24,055 nt of DNA from CADEFX01 sp050260355 (GTDB lineage Bacteria > Pseudomonadota > Alphaproteobacteria > Rhizobiales > Hyphomicrobiaceae). Positions 1-7,071 of the stretch are shown one piece after another; within the stretch, counting starts at the first letter, position 1; each line of letters begins with the position of its first letter. The translations under genes and the position numbers were made by a program. Below the pieces are notes generated by a model, which did no database searches, was not told the origin of the DNA, and was given only the letters and a program-made list of their open reading frames with translations. The stretch is taken from the NCBI GenBank assembly GCA_050260355.1, contig JBLNBZ010000052.1, forward strand, positions 1 through 24,055, in the 5' to 3' direction.

Positions 1-192
1 AATCATGTAGGCGCCATAGAAGCTCGCCGTGATCCAGCCTGCCTCGCTGTTGGAAAGCTGCCAGAGCGGCATCATGCCCGGCAGCAGCGCTGGCCAGAAG
101 AATGCACCAATTTGCACAAGCACCTGCGCAGCGCAGACCACGCCAACCAACTTGGCGGGCGTTCGCGCAAATGTCGCAACACGGGCTGGCAT
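1..192 (-). CDS. MFS transporter, N-terminal part (cut by window edge)
   Basis: The minus strand reads out of the window with a short basic N-terminus, a hydrophobic first helix (LVGVVCAAQVLVQIGAFF) and the loop motif SNSEAGWITASFYGAYM, which is typical of the start of MFS permeases (AGWI after helix 1, then helix 2). The frame is open to base 1, so about the first 64 residues are visible. I prefer the ATG at 192; an ATG at 231 is in frame but abuts the ArsR-type operator, and its extra codons include a rare ATA. The gene is divergent from arsR with the operator between them, so it is probably arsenic-inducible. Substrate is unknown; an arsenical exporter is an inference from context only. 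Confidence 0.6.
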   Translation of the reverse strand, partial: MPARVATFARTPAKLVGVVCAAQVLVQIGAFFWPALLPGMMPLWQLSNSEAGWITASFYGAYMI

Positions 193-230
193 GACCGGGG
201 CATTCCAACGAAGGGTTTGCTTCAGTATCA

Positions 231-252
231 TATTTCTATCGTGCTAGAAATA
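231..252. promoter_or_regulatory. Probable ArsR operator between divergent MFS and arsR genes
   Basis: A perfect inverted repeat, TATTTCTA-N6-TAGAAATA, lies between the two divergent starts, 33 bases before the arsR ATG at 286. AT-rich dyads of this kind are usual binding sites for ArsR/SmtB winged-helix dimers. A TATGAT element on the minus strand overlaps its left edge and could be the -10 of the MFS gene. Confidence 0.6.
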
Positions 253-285
253 CCATTGACGCCACATCCACACAATGATAGTGAG

Positions 286-618
286 ATGCGCATGAAGATC
301 GATGAAGCGGCACAGCGTCTCGAGGCCCTCGGTAATCCGACGCGGCTTAAGATCTACCGCATGCTGGTGCGTGCGGGTGATCCGGGGCTGCCGGTTGGGA
401 AGCTGCAGAGCCGGCTGTCGATCCCTGGTTCGACACTTTCCCATCACTTGAAGACGCTCATCATCGTCGGGCTCGTCAGTCAGGAGCGCGACGCGACAAC
501 TCTGATTTGCCGTGCGAACTTTCCGGTCATGCGCAGTCTGGTTGAGTTTCTGGTGGCGGAGTGCTGCACGGAGGCGGACTGCAACTCGCTGCGCCAGCAG
601 ACCGACACCGCCGCTTAG
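286..618 (+). CDS. arsR: ArsR-family arsenic-responsive repressor (first copy)
   Basis: The 110-residue product is a winged-helix ArsR/SmtB protein. It opens with the family motif EALGNPTRLKIYRMLV (residues 13-28) and has the recognition helix region GSTLSHHLKTL (48-58). A vicinal pair Cys93-Cys94 followed by Cys99 lies near the C-terminus and is a plausible As(III) site of the C-terminal cysteine type; Cys75 is also present. Start 286 is chosen because the family motif begins shortly after it; ATG 292 is an alternative. The frame is open further upstream (to 112), but that would run through the operator and divergent gene, so it is rejected. The flavoprotein gene follows after 43 bases and is probably co-regulated. 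Confidence 0.85.
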   Translation: MRMKIDEAAQRLEALGNPTRLKIYRMLVRAGDPGLPVGKLQSRLSIPGSTLSHHLKTLIIVGLVSQERDATTLICRANFPVMRSLVEFLVAECCTEADCNSLRQQTDTAA

Positions 619-631
619 TCAATTTGCGCGC

Positions 632-640
632 TATTTCTAT
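632..640 (+). promoter_or_regulatory. Second copy of the operator half-site, before the flavoprotein gene
   Basis: TATTTCTAT repeats exactly the left nine bases of the operator at 231-239. It lies in the 43-base gap between arsR and the flavoprotein, ahead of the ribosome-binding site AGAAGGA. No matching right arm is present, so it may be only a weak or accessory site, or chance. Confidence 0.3.
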
Positions 641-661
641 AAACCCAGAAGGATAGATGTA

Positions 662-2032
662 ATGTCGAGCCCCCAGAAGACCATCGCAATCATCGGCGGA
701 GGACCAGTCGGTCTCGCTGCTGCTGCGCATGCGCTGGAGCGCGATCTCACGCCGATCGTCCTGGAGGCGGGCGACGAGGTGGGGCAGGCCGTGCGCGAGT
801 GGTCGCATGTGCGCATGTTCTCGCCGTGGACCTACAATGTCGACAAGGCGGCTGAACGGTTGCTGCGACAGGAAGGGTGGAACGCGCCGGACCCCGATCA
901 CTATCCGACCGGCGCGGAGCTGGTGGAGCATTACCTGGAACCGCTGGCGACGCGCACGCCTCTCAGCGAGCACATTCGCACCAATGCCCGCGCTGTTTCC
1001 GTGGGGCGGATCGGGTTCGACAAGGTCAAGACCGACGGGCGCGAACGCGCTCCGTTCGAAGTGCGCTATCAGAACGGCAAAGGCCCTCAGACTGTACGTG
1101 CCGATGCCGTGATTGACGCGTCGGGAACCTGGCGCACGCCCAATCCCGCTGGCAGCAACGGCCTTGCGGCAATAGGCGAGATGGAGCACGCGAGCCTGAT
1201 CGCTTACGGCATGCCGGACGTGCTGGGTGGCCAGCGCCACCGCTACGCGGGAAAGGTAGTGGCCGTGCTTGGCGCAGGGCATTCTGCTGTCGGCACCATT
1301 CTTGACCTGGCGAAGCTGAAAGAGGCCGAGCCGTTGACGCAGATTGTCTGGCTCCTGCGGAGCGATAACCCCGAAAAGTCATTTGGTGGCGGCGCCAACG
1401 ACAAGCTGGCGGCCCGCGGCGAGCTCGGCAGGGTGTTCCGACAGTTGATCGCTTCGGGCGGCGTGCGCGTCGAGACCGGCTTCCGCCTGACCCATATTAC
1501 GGCGACTGGCACAGGACTTCGCTTGGGCGCAGGATCGGCCTGTTGTGGTCGTCACGTTGAAGTTGAAGAGCTGATCGTGTCGACCGGGTTCCGGCCCGAT
1601 TTATCCTTCCTGCGCGAACTTCGCATCTCGCTCGATCCGGCGCTCGAGTGTCCGCCCATGCTGGCGCCGCTGATCGATCCCAATGTGCACAGCTGCGGGA
1701 CCGTTCGCCCGCATGGCGCGCGCGAGCTGGCCCAGCCGGAGCCGGGCTTCTACTTTGCCGGCATGAAGTCCTACGGCCGCGCGCCGACATTCCTGATGAT
1801 GACTGGTTATGAGCAGGTCCGGTCGATCATCGCCGACATCGCCGGTGACAAGGAAGCGGCAGAGCGGGTGGAGCTGGTGTTGCCCGAAACCGGCGTCTGC
1901 AGCCGGCCCGTCACGAATGGTGCACAAGAAGACGGGTGTTGCGGCGGACCGGCTCCAGCCGAAGCCGACGCCTGCTGCAAGCAGGATGCAGACGCGAAGG
2001 CCGGTGGAGCAAAGGGCTGCGGGTGCTCATGA
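662..2032 (+). CDS. FAD/NAD(P)-dependent oxidoreductase with cysteine-rich tail, arsenic island
   Basis: This 456-residue protein has an N-terminal FAD-binding Rossmann motif (IIGGGPVGLAAAAHA, residues 10-24), a second dinucleotide motif (VLGAGHSAVGTI, near residue 200), and the late TGFRPDLSF segment seen in flavin monooxygenase and thioredoxin-reductase-like enzymes. The last 45 residues are unusual: Cys413, Cys426-Cys427, Cys438-Cys439, Cys453 and Cys455 in a Gly/Ala-rich linker, suggesting soft-metal or arsenite binding. It resembles flavoproteins common in ars clusters (ArsO-like), but the exact reaction is unknown. Start 662 has the Shine-Dalgarno AGAAGGA seven bases upstream; longer in-frame starts would overlap arsR. 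It follows arsR on the same strand and converges with arsJ, with 20 bases between the stops. Confidence 0.75.
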   Translation: MSSPQKTIAIIGGGPVGLAAAAHALERDLTPIVLEAGDEVGQAVREWSHVRMFSPWTYNVDKAAERLLRQEGWNAPDPDHYPTGAELVEHYLEPLATRTPLSEHIRTNARAVSVGRIGFDKVKTDGRERAPFEVRYQNGKGPQTVRADAVIDASGTWRTPNPAGSNGLAAIGEMEHASLIAYGMPDVLGGQRHRYAGKVVAVLGAGHSAVGTILDLAKLKEAEPLTQIVWLLRSDNPEKSFGGGANDKLAARGELGRVFRQLIASGGVRVETGFRLTHITATGTGLRLGAGSACCGRHVEVEELIVSTGFRPDLSFLRELRISLDPALECPPMLAPLIDPNVHSCGTVRPHGARELAQPEPGFYFAGMKSYGRAPTFLMMTGYEQVRSIIADIAGDKEAAERVELVLPETGVCSRPVTNGAQEDGCCGGPAPAEADACCKQDADAKAGGAKGCGCS

Positions 2033-2052
2033 CGCCGCTTCGTCCAAGCGCG

Positions 2053-3291
2053 CTAGGCTGGCTGATCCGCAACGACGGCGCCCTCCGCCGTCGTTGGCAG
2101 CAGCAGAGTGAGCAGCCAGCAAAGCGCCAACATGACGGCCGAGCCGACAAGGCATCCTGTCATGCCGCCGAGCTGATACAGGAGGCCCGATAGGAGCGTG
2201 CCCATGAGCCGCCCGCTCGCATTGGCCGCGTAGTAGAACCCGACATCTTCAGCGGCCTTTTCCGACCCGGCGTACGCCAGGATCAAATAGGGGTGCAGGG
2301 AAGAGTTGACGGCGAAGGCGAGGCCGAACAGGGCCAGCCCGACCGCCACGACGAGATCAGGCCGCTGGGCTTGAGCGAACTGCAGCGCAACTGCCAGCGC
2401 GACGGGGACTGCAACCAGCAACAGCGACCAGAGGCGCGCCGCAGGTACTTCGAGGCTCAGGCCGTCGGCACTGCGAGAGACGACCCGAGGCGCAGCGGCC
2501 TGCACAACACCGTAGGCGATGGTCCAGGCTGCGAAAAAACCTCCGACCTCTAGGAAACTCCAGCCATCGGCATAGAGGAAGACTGGCAGGCCGACGACGA
2601 ACCAGACGTCGCGCGCACCGAACAGAAAAATGCGAGCTGCCGCCAGAAGGTTGATGGCGCGTGACTTGGCGAACAGCTCCTTGACGCTCTTCGACGCCTT
2701 GGCTTTGCCGAGCTCGCGGGGCAGCGACAGAAGCCCCATGACGAGGATGGCACCGATCAGGGCCGCCATCAGCCAAAGCGCACTGCGGAAGCCGAGCACC
2801 TGGAGGAGCAGGCCGCCGACGAAGAAGCCGAGCCCCTTCATCGCGTTCTTCGATCCCGTGAACCAGGCCACCCAGTTGAAGAGCTGGCCCGCACCCTCTG
2901 CACTCGTCGCCTTGATTGCGGACTTGGATGCAGTTTTGGTGAAGTCCTTGGCCAGCCCCGCAATGCCTTGCGCTCCCACAACCCAGGTGACAGCCACGAG
3001 GGCGGACCAGGCCGGATCGAGCGCGGATAGCATCACCAGGCCGCTGATCTGAAGCAGCTGCCCGATCATCAGCATGCGCGGGATGCCGAAGCGCGTCGCG
3101 AGCCAGCCGCCCACGAGATTTGCGAGGATGCCTGCCAGTTCGTAGAGCAGGAAGAGAAAGGCTAGCGTGAACGGCGAATAGCCGAGCTGGAAGAAGTAGA
3201 GCAGCACGAGCATGCGCAACGCGCCGTCGGTGAGCGTGAACCCCCAGTAGGATGCTGTCACGATCAGATAGTTGCGGACTGCGGGTGTCAT
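2053..3291 (-). CDS. arsJ: ArsJ organoarsenical efflux permease (MFS)
   Basis: The 412-residue protein has about twelve hydrophobic segments and the features I associate with ArsJ: an N-terminal stretch NYLIVTASYWGFTLTDGALR and the loop KDFTKTASKSAIKAT followed by LFNWVAWFTGSKNAMKG. ArsJ exports 1-arseno-3-phosphoglycerate, made when glyceraldehyde-3-phosphate dehydrogenase uses arsenate in place of phosphate; export leads to release of arsenate outside. The ATG at 3291 is preferred because GAGGAG lies about nine bases upstream and it starts just after the stop of the gapdh remnant (3296). An in-frame ATG at 3312 would overlap that stop. Upstream gapdh is truncated here, so ArsJ would need a housekeeping GAPDH, and its promoter is unclear. 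Confidence 0.88.
   Translation of the reverse strand: MTPAVRNYLIVTASYWGFTLTDGALRMLVLLYFFQLGYSPFTLAFLFLLYELAGILANLVGGWLATRFGIPRMLMIGQLLQISGLVMLSALDPAWSALVAVTWVVGAQGIAGLAKDFTKTASKSAIKATSAEGAGQLFNWVAWFTGSKNAMKGLGFFVGGLLLQVLGFRSALWLMAALIGAILVMGLLSLPRELGKAKASKSVKELFAKSRAINLLAAARIFLFGARDVWFVVGLPVFLYADGWSFLEVGGFFAAWTIAYGVVQAAAPRVVSRSADGLSLEVPAARLWSLLLVAVPVALAVALQFAQAQRPDLVVAVGLALFGLAFAVNSSLHPYLILAYAGSEKAAEDVGFYYAANASGRLMGTLLSGLLYQLGGMTGCLVGSAVMLALCWLLTLLLPTTAEGAVVADQPA
2070..2096. terminator. Strong hairpin at the 3' end of arsJ, convergent junction
   Basis: CAACGACGGCG and its exact reverse complement CGCCGTCGTTG flank a five-base loop, giving an 11-bp stem inside the last codons of arsJ and just beyond the flavoprotein stop (2032). 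It could end transcripts arriving from either side, but there is no clear T-run, so termination is inferred from position only. Confidence 0.35.
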
Positions 3292-3295
3292 GGCC

Positions 3296-3790
3296 TCATG
3301 CTCCTCGCGCAATCACGATATTGGCGAGGTCGACCATGCGGCAGACATAGCCGATCTCATTATCGTACCAGGCATAGATCTTGAGCAGGGTGCCATCGGT
3401 CACCATGGTGCTCAGGCCATCGACGATCGAGCTTCTGGAGTCGTTGTTGTAGTCCGCCGACACCAGCGGCCGCGTCTCGTATCCGAGAATGCCGGCAAGA
3501 GCGCCACGCGCTGCACCAGCAAACAGCTCGTTCACTTCCGCCTCGGTCGTGGGCCGCTTCAGCTCGAACACGCAGTCGGTGAGGCTGGCGTTGAGCACGG
3601 GCGCGCGCACCGCATGGCCGTTGAGCTTGCCCTTGAGCTCAGGATAGATCAGCGCGATTGCCGTGGCGCTGCCGGTGGTTGTCGGCTGCAGCGACAGCAT
3701 CGCCGAACGAGCCCGTCGCAAGTCCTTGTGCGGGGCGTCGACGACGACATTGGTATTGGTCGGATCATGAATCGTGGTGATCTGACCGTG
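3296..3790 (-). pseudogene. ArsJ-linked glyceraldehyde-3-phosphate dehydrogenase, C-terminal half only
   Basis: From about base 3790 to the stop at 3296 the minus strand encodes an excellent GAPDH catalytic domain C-terminal half. It includes HGQITTIHDPTNT with the catalytic-domain His, DLRRARSAMLSL, TTTGSATAI, LKGKLNGHAVR, NASLTDCVFEL, and the C-terminal WYDNEIGY. The NAD-binding domain and the active-site Cys segment (SCTTNC), which should lie some 20 residues before HGQITTIH, are absent. The frame stays open further upstream to 3961, but the residues there do not resemble GAPDH and the region is occupied by the divergent arsR2. I see about 164 of the usual 335 residues, so it cannot catalyse the reaction and is probably a relic of the arsJ-gapdh pair. 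Confidence 0.85.
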
Positions 3791-3845
3791 GCGGAGGGCT
3801 CCGCTTACTGGGCGATGGGCAACGAACCTCGCACAGAAAGCCTTG

Positions 3846-3860
3846 AATAGTTCAACTATT
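3846..3860. promoter_or_regulatory. Probable operator of the second ArsR
   Basis: AATAGTT-C-AACTATT is a perfect 7-bp inverted repeat ending 11 bases before the arsR2 ATG. It is overlapped by a wider TTCAA...TTGAA dyad (3851-3866). Its sequence differs from the operator at 231-252, so the two ArsR proteins probably recognise different sites. It lies at the truncated edge of gapdh and may also control leftward transcription into arsJ. Confidence 0.5.
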
Positions 3861-3871
3861 TTTGAAACGTT

Positions 3872-4246
3872 ATGCCGATGGACGAGAAGCAGATCGTCGC
3901 GGCGCTCGCTGCGCTGGCCCAGGAGCACCGGTTGCGCATCTTCCGCCTGCTGGTGGCGCACGGGCCATCAGGAATGCCGGCTGGGGAGATCGCCGACAGG
4001 ATCGGGATCGGCGCGACCAATATGTCGTTCCATCTCAAGGAGCTGGATCGGGCCGGACTGCTACGCGCGACGCGTCAGGGCCGCTTCATTCGCTACGCCA
4101 TCCACGTCGACGGCATGCGCGAGCTGCTGACCTATCTCACGGAGCAATGTTGCCAAGGCCGGCCGGAGCTATGCGGCGATGTTTTCCGCCACGCAGCCAA
4201 CGCATGCGGGCCGGCCAGGAAAAAGAAGCGGGCCCGGGCGGGCTGA
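3872..4246 (+). CDS. arsR: ArsR-family arsenite-responsive repressor (second copy)
   Basis: The 124-residue winged-helix protein has AALAQEHRLRIFRLLV (residues 13-28), the recognition helix ATNMSFHLKEL (48-58), the wing RQGRFIRYAI, and a C-terminal Cys93-Cys94...Cys101 arrangement in EQCCQGRPELC. That places it among ArsR proteins with C-terminal As(III)-binding cysteines rather than the ELCVCDL helix site of plasmid R773 ArsR. The C-terminus is Arg/Lys rich. ATG 3872 is used; ATG 3878 is in frame and equally possible, as neither has a convincing Shine-Dalgarno. It lies 36 bases before acr3 on the same strand and most likely controls it. Confidence 0.88.
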   Translation: MPMDEKQIVAALAALAQEHRLRIFRLLVAHGPSGMPAGEIADRIGIGATNMSFHLKELDRAGLLRATRQGRFIRYAIHVDGMRELLTYLTEQCCQGRPELCGDVFRHAANACGPARKKKRARAG

Positions 4247-4282
4247 CGCCGCAGACTTAAACGCATTTGGAACGCGAGGCAC

Positions 4283-5344
4283 ATGACACTGTTTGAGCGG
4301 TATCTCACGGCATGGGTGGCGGTGTGCATGGTGGCCGGCGTCTTGCTGGGTCATCTTTTTCCGATCGTGTTTCAGGCGATCGGTGCGGCCGAGGTCGCGC
4401 AGGTCAACCTGCCGGTGGCGATACTGATCTGGCTGATGATCATACCAATGCTCATCAAGATCGACTTTGCCGCGCTCGGCCGAGTCAAAGAGCATTGGCG
4501 CGGTATCGGCGTGACGCTGCTCATCAACTGGGCGATCAAGCCATTTTCCATGGCGGCCCTTGGCTGGTTCTTCATCGGCTACGTGTTCAGGCCATACCTG
4601 CCGGACGAGCAAATCAATTCCTATCTGGCCGGCCTGATCTTGTTGGCTGCCGCGCCGTGCACCGCCATGGTGTTCGTCTGGAGCAACCTGACCAAAGGCG
4701 AGCCGCACTTCACGCTGACGCAAGTCGCGCTCAACGACACGATCATGGTGTTTGCGTTTGCGCCAATCGTCGGGCTCCTGCTGGGGCTGGCGGCCATCAC
4801 CATTCCCTGGAGCACGCTGCTCCTGTCGGTGTTTCTCTACATCGTCATCCCGGTCCTGGTTGCGCAGGTCATAAGAAGCAGGGTGCTGGCACGCGGTGGT
4901 GAGCAAGCGCTTTCCGGCTTGCTCGCTCGGCTGCAGCCGCTCTCGCTCATTGCGCTACTGACCACGTTGGTACTGCTGTTCGCTTTCCAGGGCCGTCAGC
5001 TCGTCGATCAGCCGCTGGTGATAGCGATGCTGGCCGTGCCGATCCTGATTCAGGTCTACTTCAACGCCGGGCTGGCGTACGTCCTGAACCGCAGTGCCGG
5101 CGAGCAGCACTGCGTCGCCGGTCCCTCCGCGCTTATCGGCGCCAGCAACTTCTTCGAACTGGCTGTAGCGGCGGCCATCAGCCTGTTCGGCTTCAATTCA
5201 GGTGCAGCGCTCGCCACGGTCGTGGGTGTGCTTGTCGAAGTCCCGGTCATGCTGTCGGTGGTTTATGTCGTCAATGCATCCAAGGATTGGTACGAGCGCG
5301 GAGCGTTGCCGAGGCGCGGCGCCGTGGAGCGCTCGCATCAATGA
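4283..5344 (+). CDS. acr3: Acr3-family arsenite efflux permease
   Basis: The 353-residue, roughly ten-helix membrane protein matches Acr3 throughout: FERYLTAWVAVCMVAGVLLG at the N-terminus, the PVAILIWLMIIPMLIKIDF segment, and the signature AAAPCTAMVFVWSNLTKGE containing the essential cysteine (Cys126). ASNFFELAVAAAI and GVLVEVPVML follow in the C-terminal half. Acr3 extrudes arsenite from the cytoplasm using the proton-motive force. It follows arsR2 directly, giving an arsR-acr3 unit; the arsC and arsH genes that often follow are not present, and the scar region begins right after its stop, so downstream genes may have been lost. Confidence 0.93.
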   Translation: MTLFERYLTAWVAVCMVAGVLLGHLFPIVFQAIGAAEVAQVNLPVAILIWLMIIPMLIKIDFAALGRVKEHWRGIGVTLLINWAIKPFSMAALGWFFIGYVFRPYLPDEQINSYLAGLILLAAAPCTAMVFVWSNLTKGEPHFTLTQVALNDTIMVFAFAPIVGLLLGLAAITIPWSTLLLSVFLYIVIPVLVAQVIRSRVLARGGEQALSGLLARLQPLSLIALLTTLVLLFAFQGRQLVDQPLVIAMLAVPILIQVYFNAGLAYVLNRSAGEQHCVAGPSALIGASNFFELAVAAAISLFGFNSGAALATVVGVLVEVPVMLSVVYVVNASKDWYERGALPRRGAVERSHQ

Positions 5345-6016
5345 GGCGGCCGAGGCGGGGCACGCTTCGCGTCTCTTCTTTGTTTGCCTTGGGTTTGCAG
5401 TGTAGATTGAAGCGCAAAATCAAGAGACTGGCCCAAGAAGGCCGGCTGGCCGTCGGTAGCGGCAGAGGTGCCGGTCCTGACCGCGGTACGTGCGCCCTAT
5501 GACGCGGCGTGGGCGCAGTTTCACGGCGGACTTGGTCGAGGGTTGCCAACGGAGCTCGACGCCATCGTGGCTTGGGCTAACGCTACGGTTCCGAAGACAG
5601 CTTTAAGGCGTGGAACCACCGAATCATCCGACTGGCGCGAGAGGGATTGAACCTACGACCTTCAGGTTATGACCTGACAATCGCGCCGACGGGTTTCGCG
5701 CGGGGGACCGGTAGCCGGTCTCAATGTCTGAGCCCAAGCTCCTAGGATCAGTTTGCCTTTCATGCTAGCCGAACCACCTTTGGACGAACGTTGTGCGCAG
5801 TGCCGTGGCACTGTTCAGCAAATTTTTCGCGCCATCCCCTCGGAGCCGGCGTGGACAACAGGCTGTGTTCGGGACCTAGGTTTGGGATCCATTGGCAAAA
5901 TGCTATGCAAAGTAGCGTGAAGTCCCGTGAGGTTTGGGACCGCTAAGTATCTGAATCATGGGGCTCCGTGGGGTCCCCTCGGCCCCACCACCCAGGCTCT
6001 CCAGCCATTGATGTAC
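5345..6016. other. Integration/deletion scar, mostly non-coding
   Basis: This 670-base stretch has no convincing intact gene. It holds an orphan plus-strand open frame (5411-5650; only start a GTG at 5468, 60 residues including WAQFHGGLGRGLPTELDAIVAWAN) that I do not recognise, then the tRNA-like remnant at 5633-5687. The 10-base sequence AGGTTTGGGA occurs at 5878 and again at 5930. The mix of remnants suggests repeated insertion and loss. Confidence 0.5.
5633..5687 (-). pseudogene. tRNA-Met-like sequence lacking a D-arm
   Basis: Read on the minus strand, a perfect 7-bp acceptor stem (GGCGCGA with TCGCGCC) encloses an anticodon arm with 5-bp stem TCAGG/CCTGA and loop TCATAA, which contains CAT (Met). 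It then has AGGTCGTAGGTTCAA, matching the variable and T-arm of bacterial tRNA-Met. The D-arm is missing entirely, the anticodon loop has six bases where seven are normal (the C of CTCATAA is gone), and the T-stem pairs at only three of five positions. It is most likely a decayed tRNA or attachment-site relic; no encoded CCA follows. Confidence 0.55.
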
Positions 6017-6118
6017 CTAGATTTTCAGCCCTGAACCCCAACGGGCCATGCCTTGCGTCAAACATCCCAGAGCAGCGGCGGCCAGCTTCTTCTGCTCGGC
6101 AGCCTTCGTGTAGCACGT
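6017..6118 (-). pseudogene. Tyrosine recombinase (integrase) C-terminal tail fragment
   Basis: The minus-strand frame carries CYTKAAEQKKLAAAAL, which resembles the C-terminal end of phage-type integrases around the nucleophilic tyrosine (YTKAADQxxLA). It ends at a stop at 6017. Nothing upstream of the Tyr matches an integrase: the preceding residues belong to a transposase fragment fused in frame. About 34 codons are visible. It is a remnant, consistent with the tRNA-like sequence nearby being an old integration site. Confidence 0.5.
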
Positions 6119-6347
6119 CGCCTCGAACATGCGTCGCAGGATGCCGCTCTCGCGGAAGCGCTCGTGGCGGGCGCGCGAGCATGCGCAGTGATCGGGAAGC
6201 TTGTCCTCAATGCTCAAACCACAGAACCAGCGGTACGCTAGGCTCACCTGCACGTCGCGGCACAGCAGCCGCTCCAAGCGGATGGCGAGCACGTAGCCGA
6301 GGAGGAGCATCCAAACTCGAGCGCCGGATCAATCGACGGTCGCCCTG
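6119..6347 (-). pseudogene. IS5-type transposase N-terminal fragment, frameshifted
   Basis: The minus strand encodes MLLLGYVLAIRLERLLC, then LAYRWFCGLSIEDKLPDH and SRARHERFRESGILRRMFE, a clear match to the N-terminal domain of IS5-family transposases. The preceding segment GRPSIDPALEF is present just upstream but in another frame, so a frameshift lies near 6310-6315. The fragment starts directly after the stop of the PRC-barrel gene and breaks off in mid-domain into the integrase tail. The DDE catalytic domain is absent. Confidence 0.75.
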
Positions 6348-6890
6348 TCAGTTCTTGACCTTCGGTAGCGCCTTTGCCTGCTCCTCCGTCAAGGTCAAAA
6401 CGACCCGGTCATTTTGCAGCTTGAATTGGACAGGCGTCACGCTGACGCGGGTCTCGCCCATGCCGAGCAGGCCGCCGAGGTCGGCGTGCATCTCTACGAC
6501 AGTGTTGTCAGCGGCGCGCTTGAACGCCGCGACCTCGCCGAGCTCCTTCCCGTCGCTGCTGAATACCCGCTTATCGATCCAGGATCTTGCCTGGTCCTCG
6601 GTCAAGGAGATTTTTTGGCTATCCGGCTCCACCGTGGCCGTTGGCGACGCGTGCGGCGTCGTCAGCTTCTTGCTGTCAGTGCTATCCTCGGCACCGCCTT
6701 GGCCATTCGGCTTCTCAGCCGTTTCAGGCTTGCCGACTTGAACATCGTGACCGGACGCGTCCGGAGATTGCGAAGGAGCCGATTGCTTGGCCAGCGGCTG
6801 ATCGGTTATGCCCTTGTCTTGAGCCGCGGGCATCCCAGCGGGTGCGATCAGTGCCGAGGCAACAATCAAGGGAAATAGCAGGGTTCTCAT
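6348..6890 (-). CDS. Exported PRC-barrel domain protein
   Basis: The 180-residue product has a signal peptide (MRTLLFPLIVASALIAPAG, predicted cleavage near residue 23), a long low-complexity Pro/Ser/Lys linker to about residue 100, then a PRC-barrel domain beginning SWIDKRVFSSDGKELGEVAAF and ending in VVLTLTEEQAKALPKV. It is probably periplasmic. PRC-barrel proteins of this kind are frequent members of alphaproteobacterial general stress regulons, but their molecular role is generally unclear. ATG 6890 is selected because GGGAG lies six bases upstream and the signal peptide starts there; an ATG at 6941 is in frame but adds residues that spoil the signal peptide. An EcfG-like promoter lies 39 bases upstream. 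Confidence 0.8.
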   Translation of the reverse strand: MRTLLFPLIVASALIAPAGMPAAQDKGITDQPLAKQSAPSQSPDASGHDVQVGKPETAEKPNGQGGAEDSTDSKKLTTPHASPTATVEPDSQKISLTEDQARSWIDKRVFSSDGKELGEVAAFKRAADNTVVEMHADLGGLLGMGETRVSVTPVQFKLQNDRVVLTLTEEQAKALPKVKN

Positions 6891-6928
6891 TTTGACTCCC
6901 GGTGGCCGCGATGCCAATGTGAGATGGA

Positions 6929-6953
6929 AACGCCGGCGCAAACATGTCGTTCC
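6929..6953 (-). promoter_or_regulatory. EcfG-type general stress promoter for the PRC-barrel gene
   Basis: On the minus strand GGAAC (6953-6949) is separated by exactly 16 bases from CGTT (6932-6929), matching the known alphaproteobacterial EcfG consensus GGAAC-N16/17-CGTT. The -10 element ends 38 bases before the ATG at 6890, a sensible leader length. Confidence 0.65.
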
Positions 6954-7071
6954 GCTGTTTGCTGAACTATAGCCATCGTCGCAAGGCCGCGCGATCCGGG
7001 GTGGAGAAAAGCGGTTGGGCTGCCTATCTCACAACGAGCAGGATGCGAGACACGGCGTGAGAGGACAAGCT

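Noticed and set aside
112..285. N-terminal extension of the first ArsR
   Set aside because: It would cross the operator and the divergent MFS start; family similarity begins only after the ATG at 286.
5345..5400. Possible terminator after acr3 (short ACGC/GCGT stem and T-rich stretch)
   Set aside because: The stem is only four base pairs, too weak to call.
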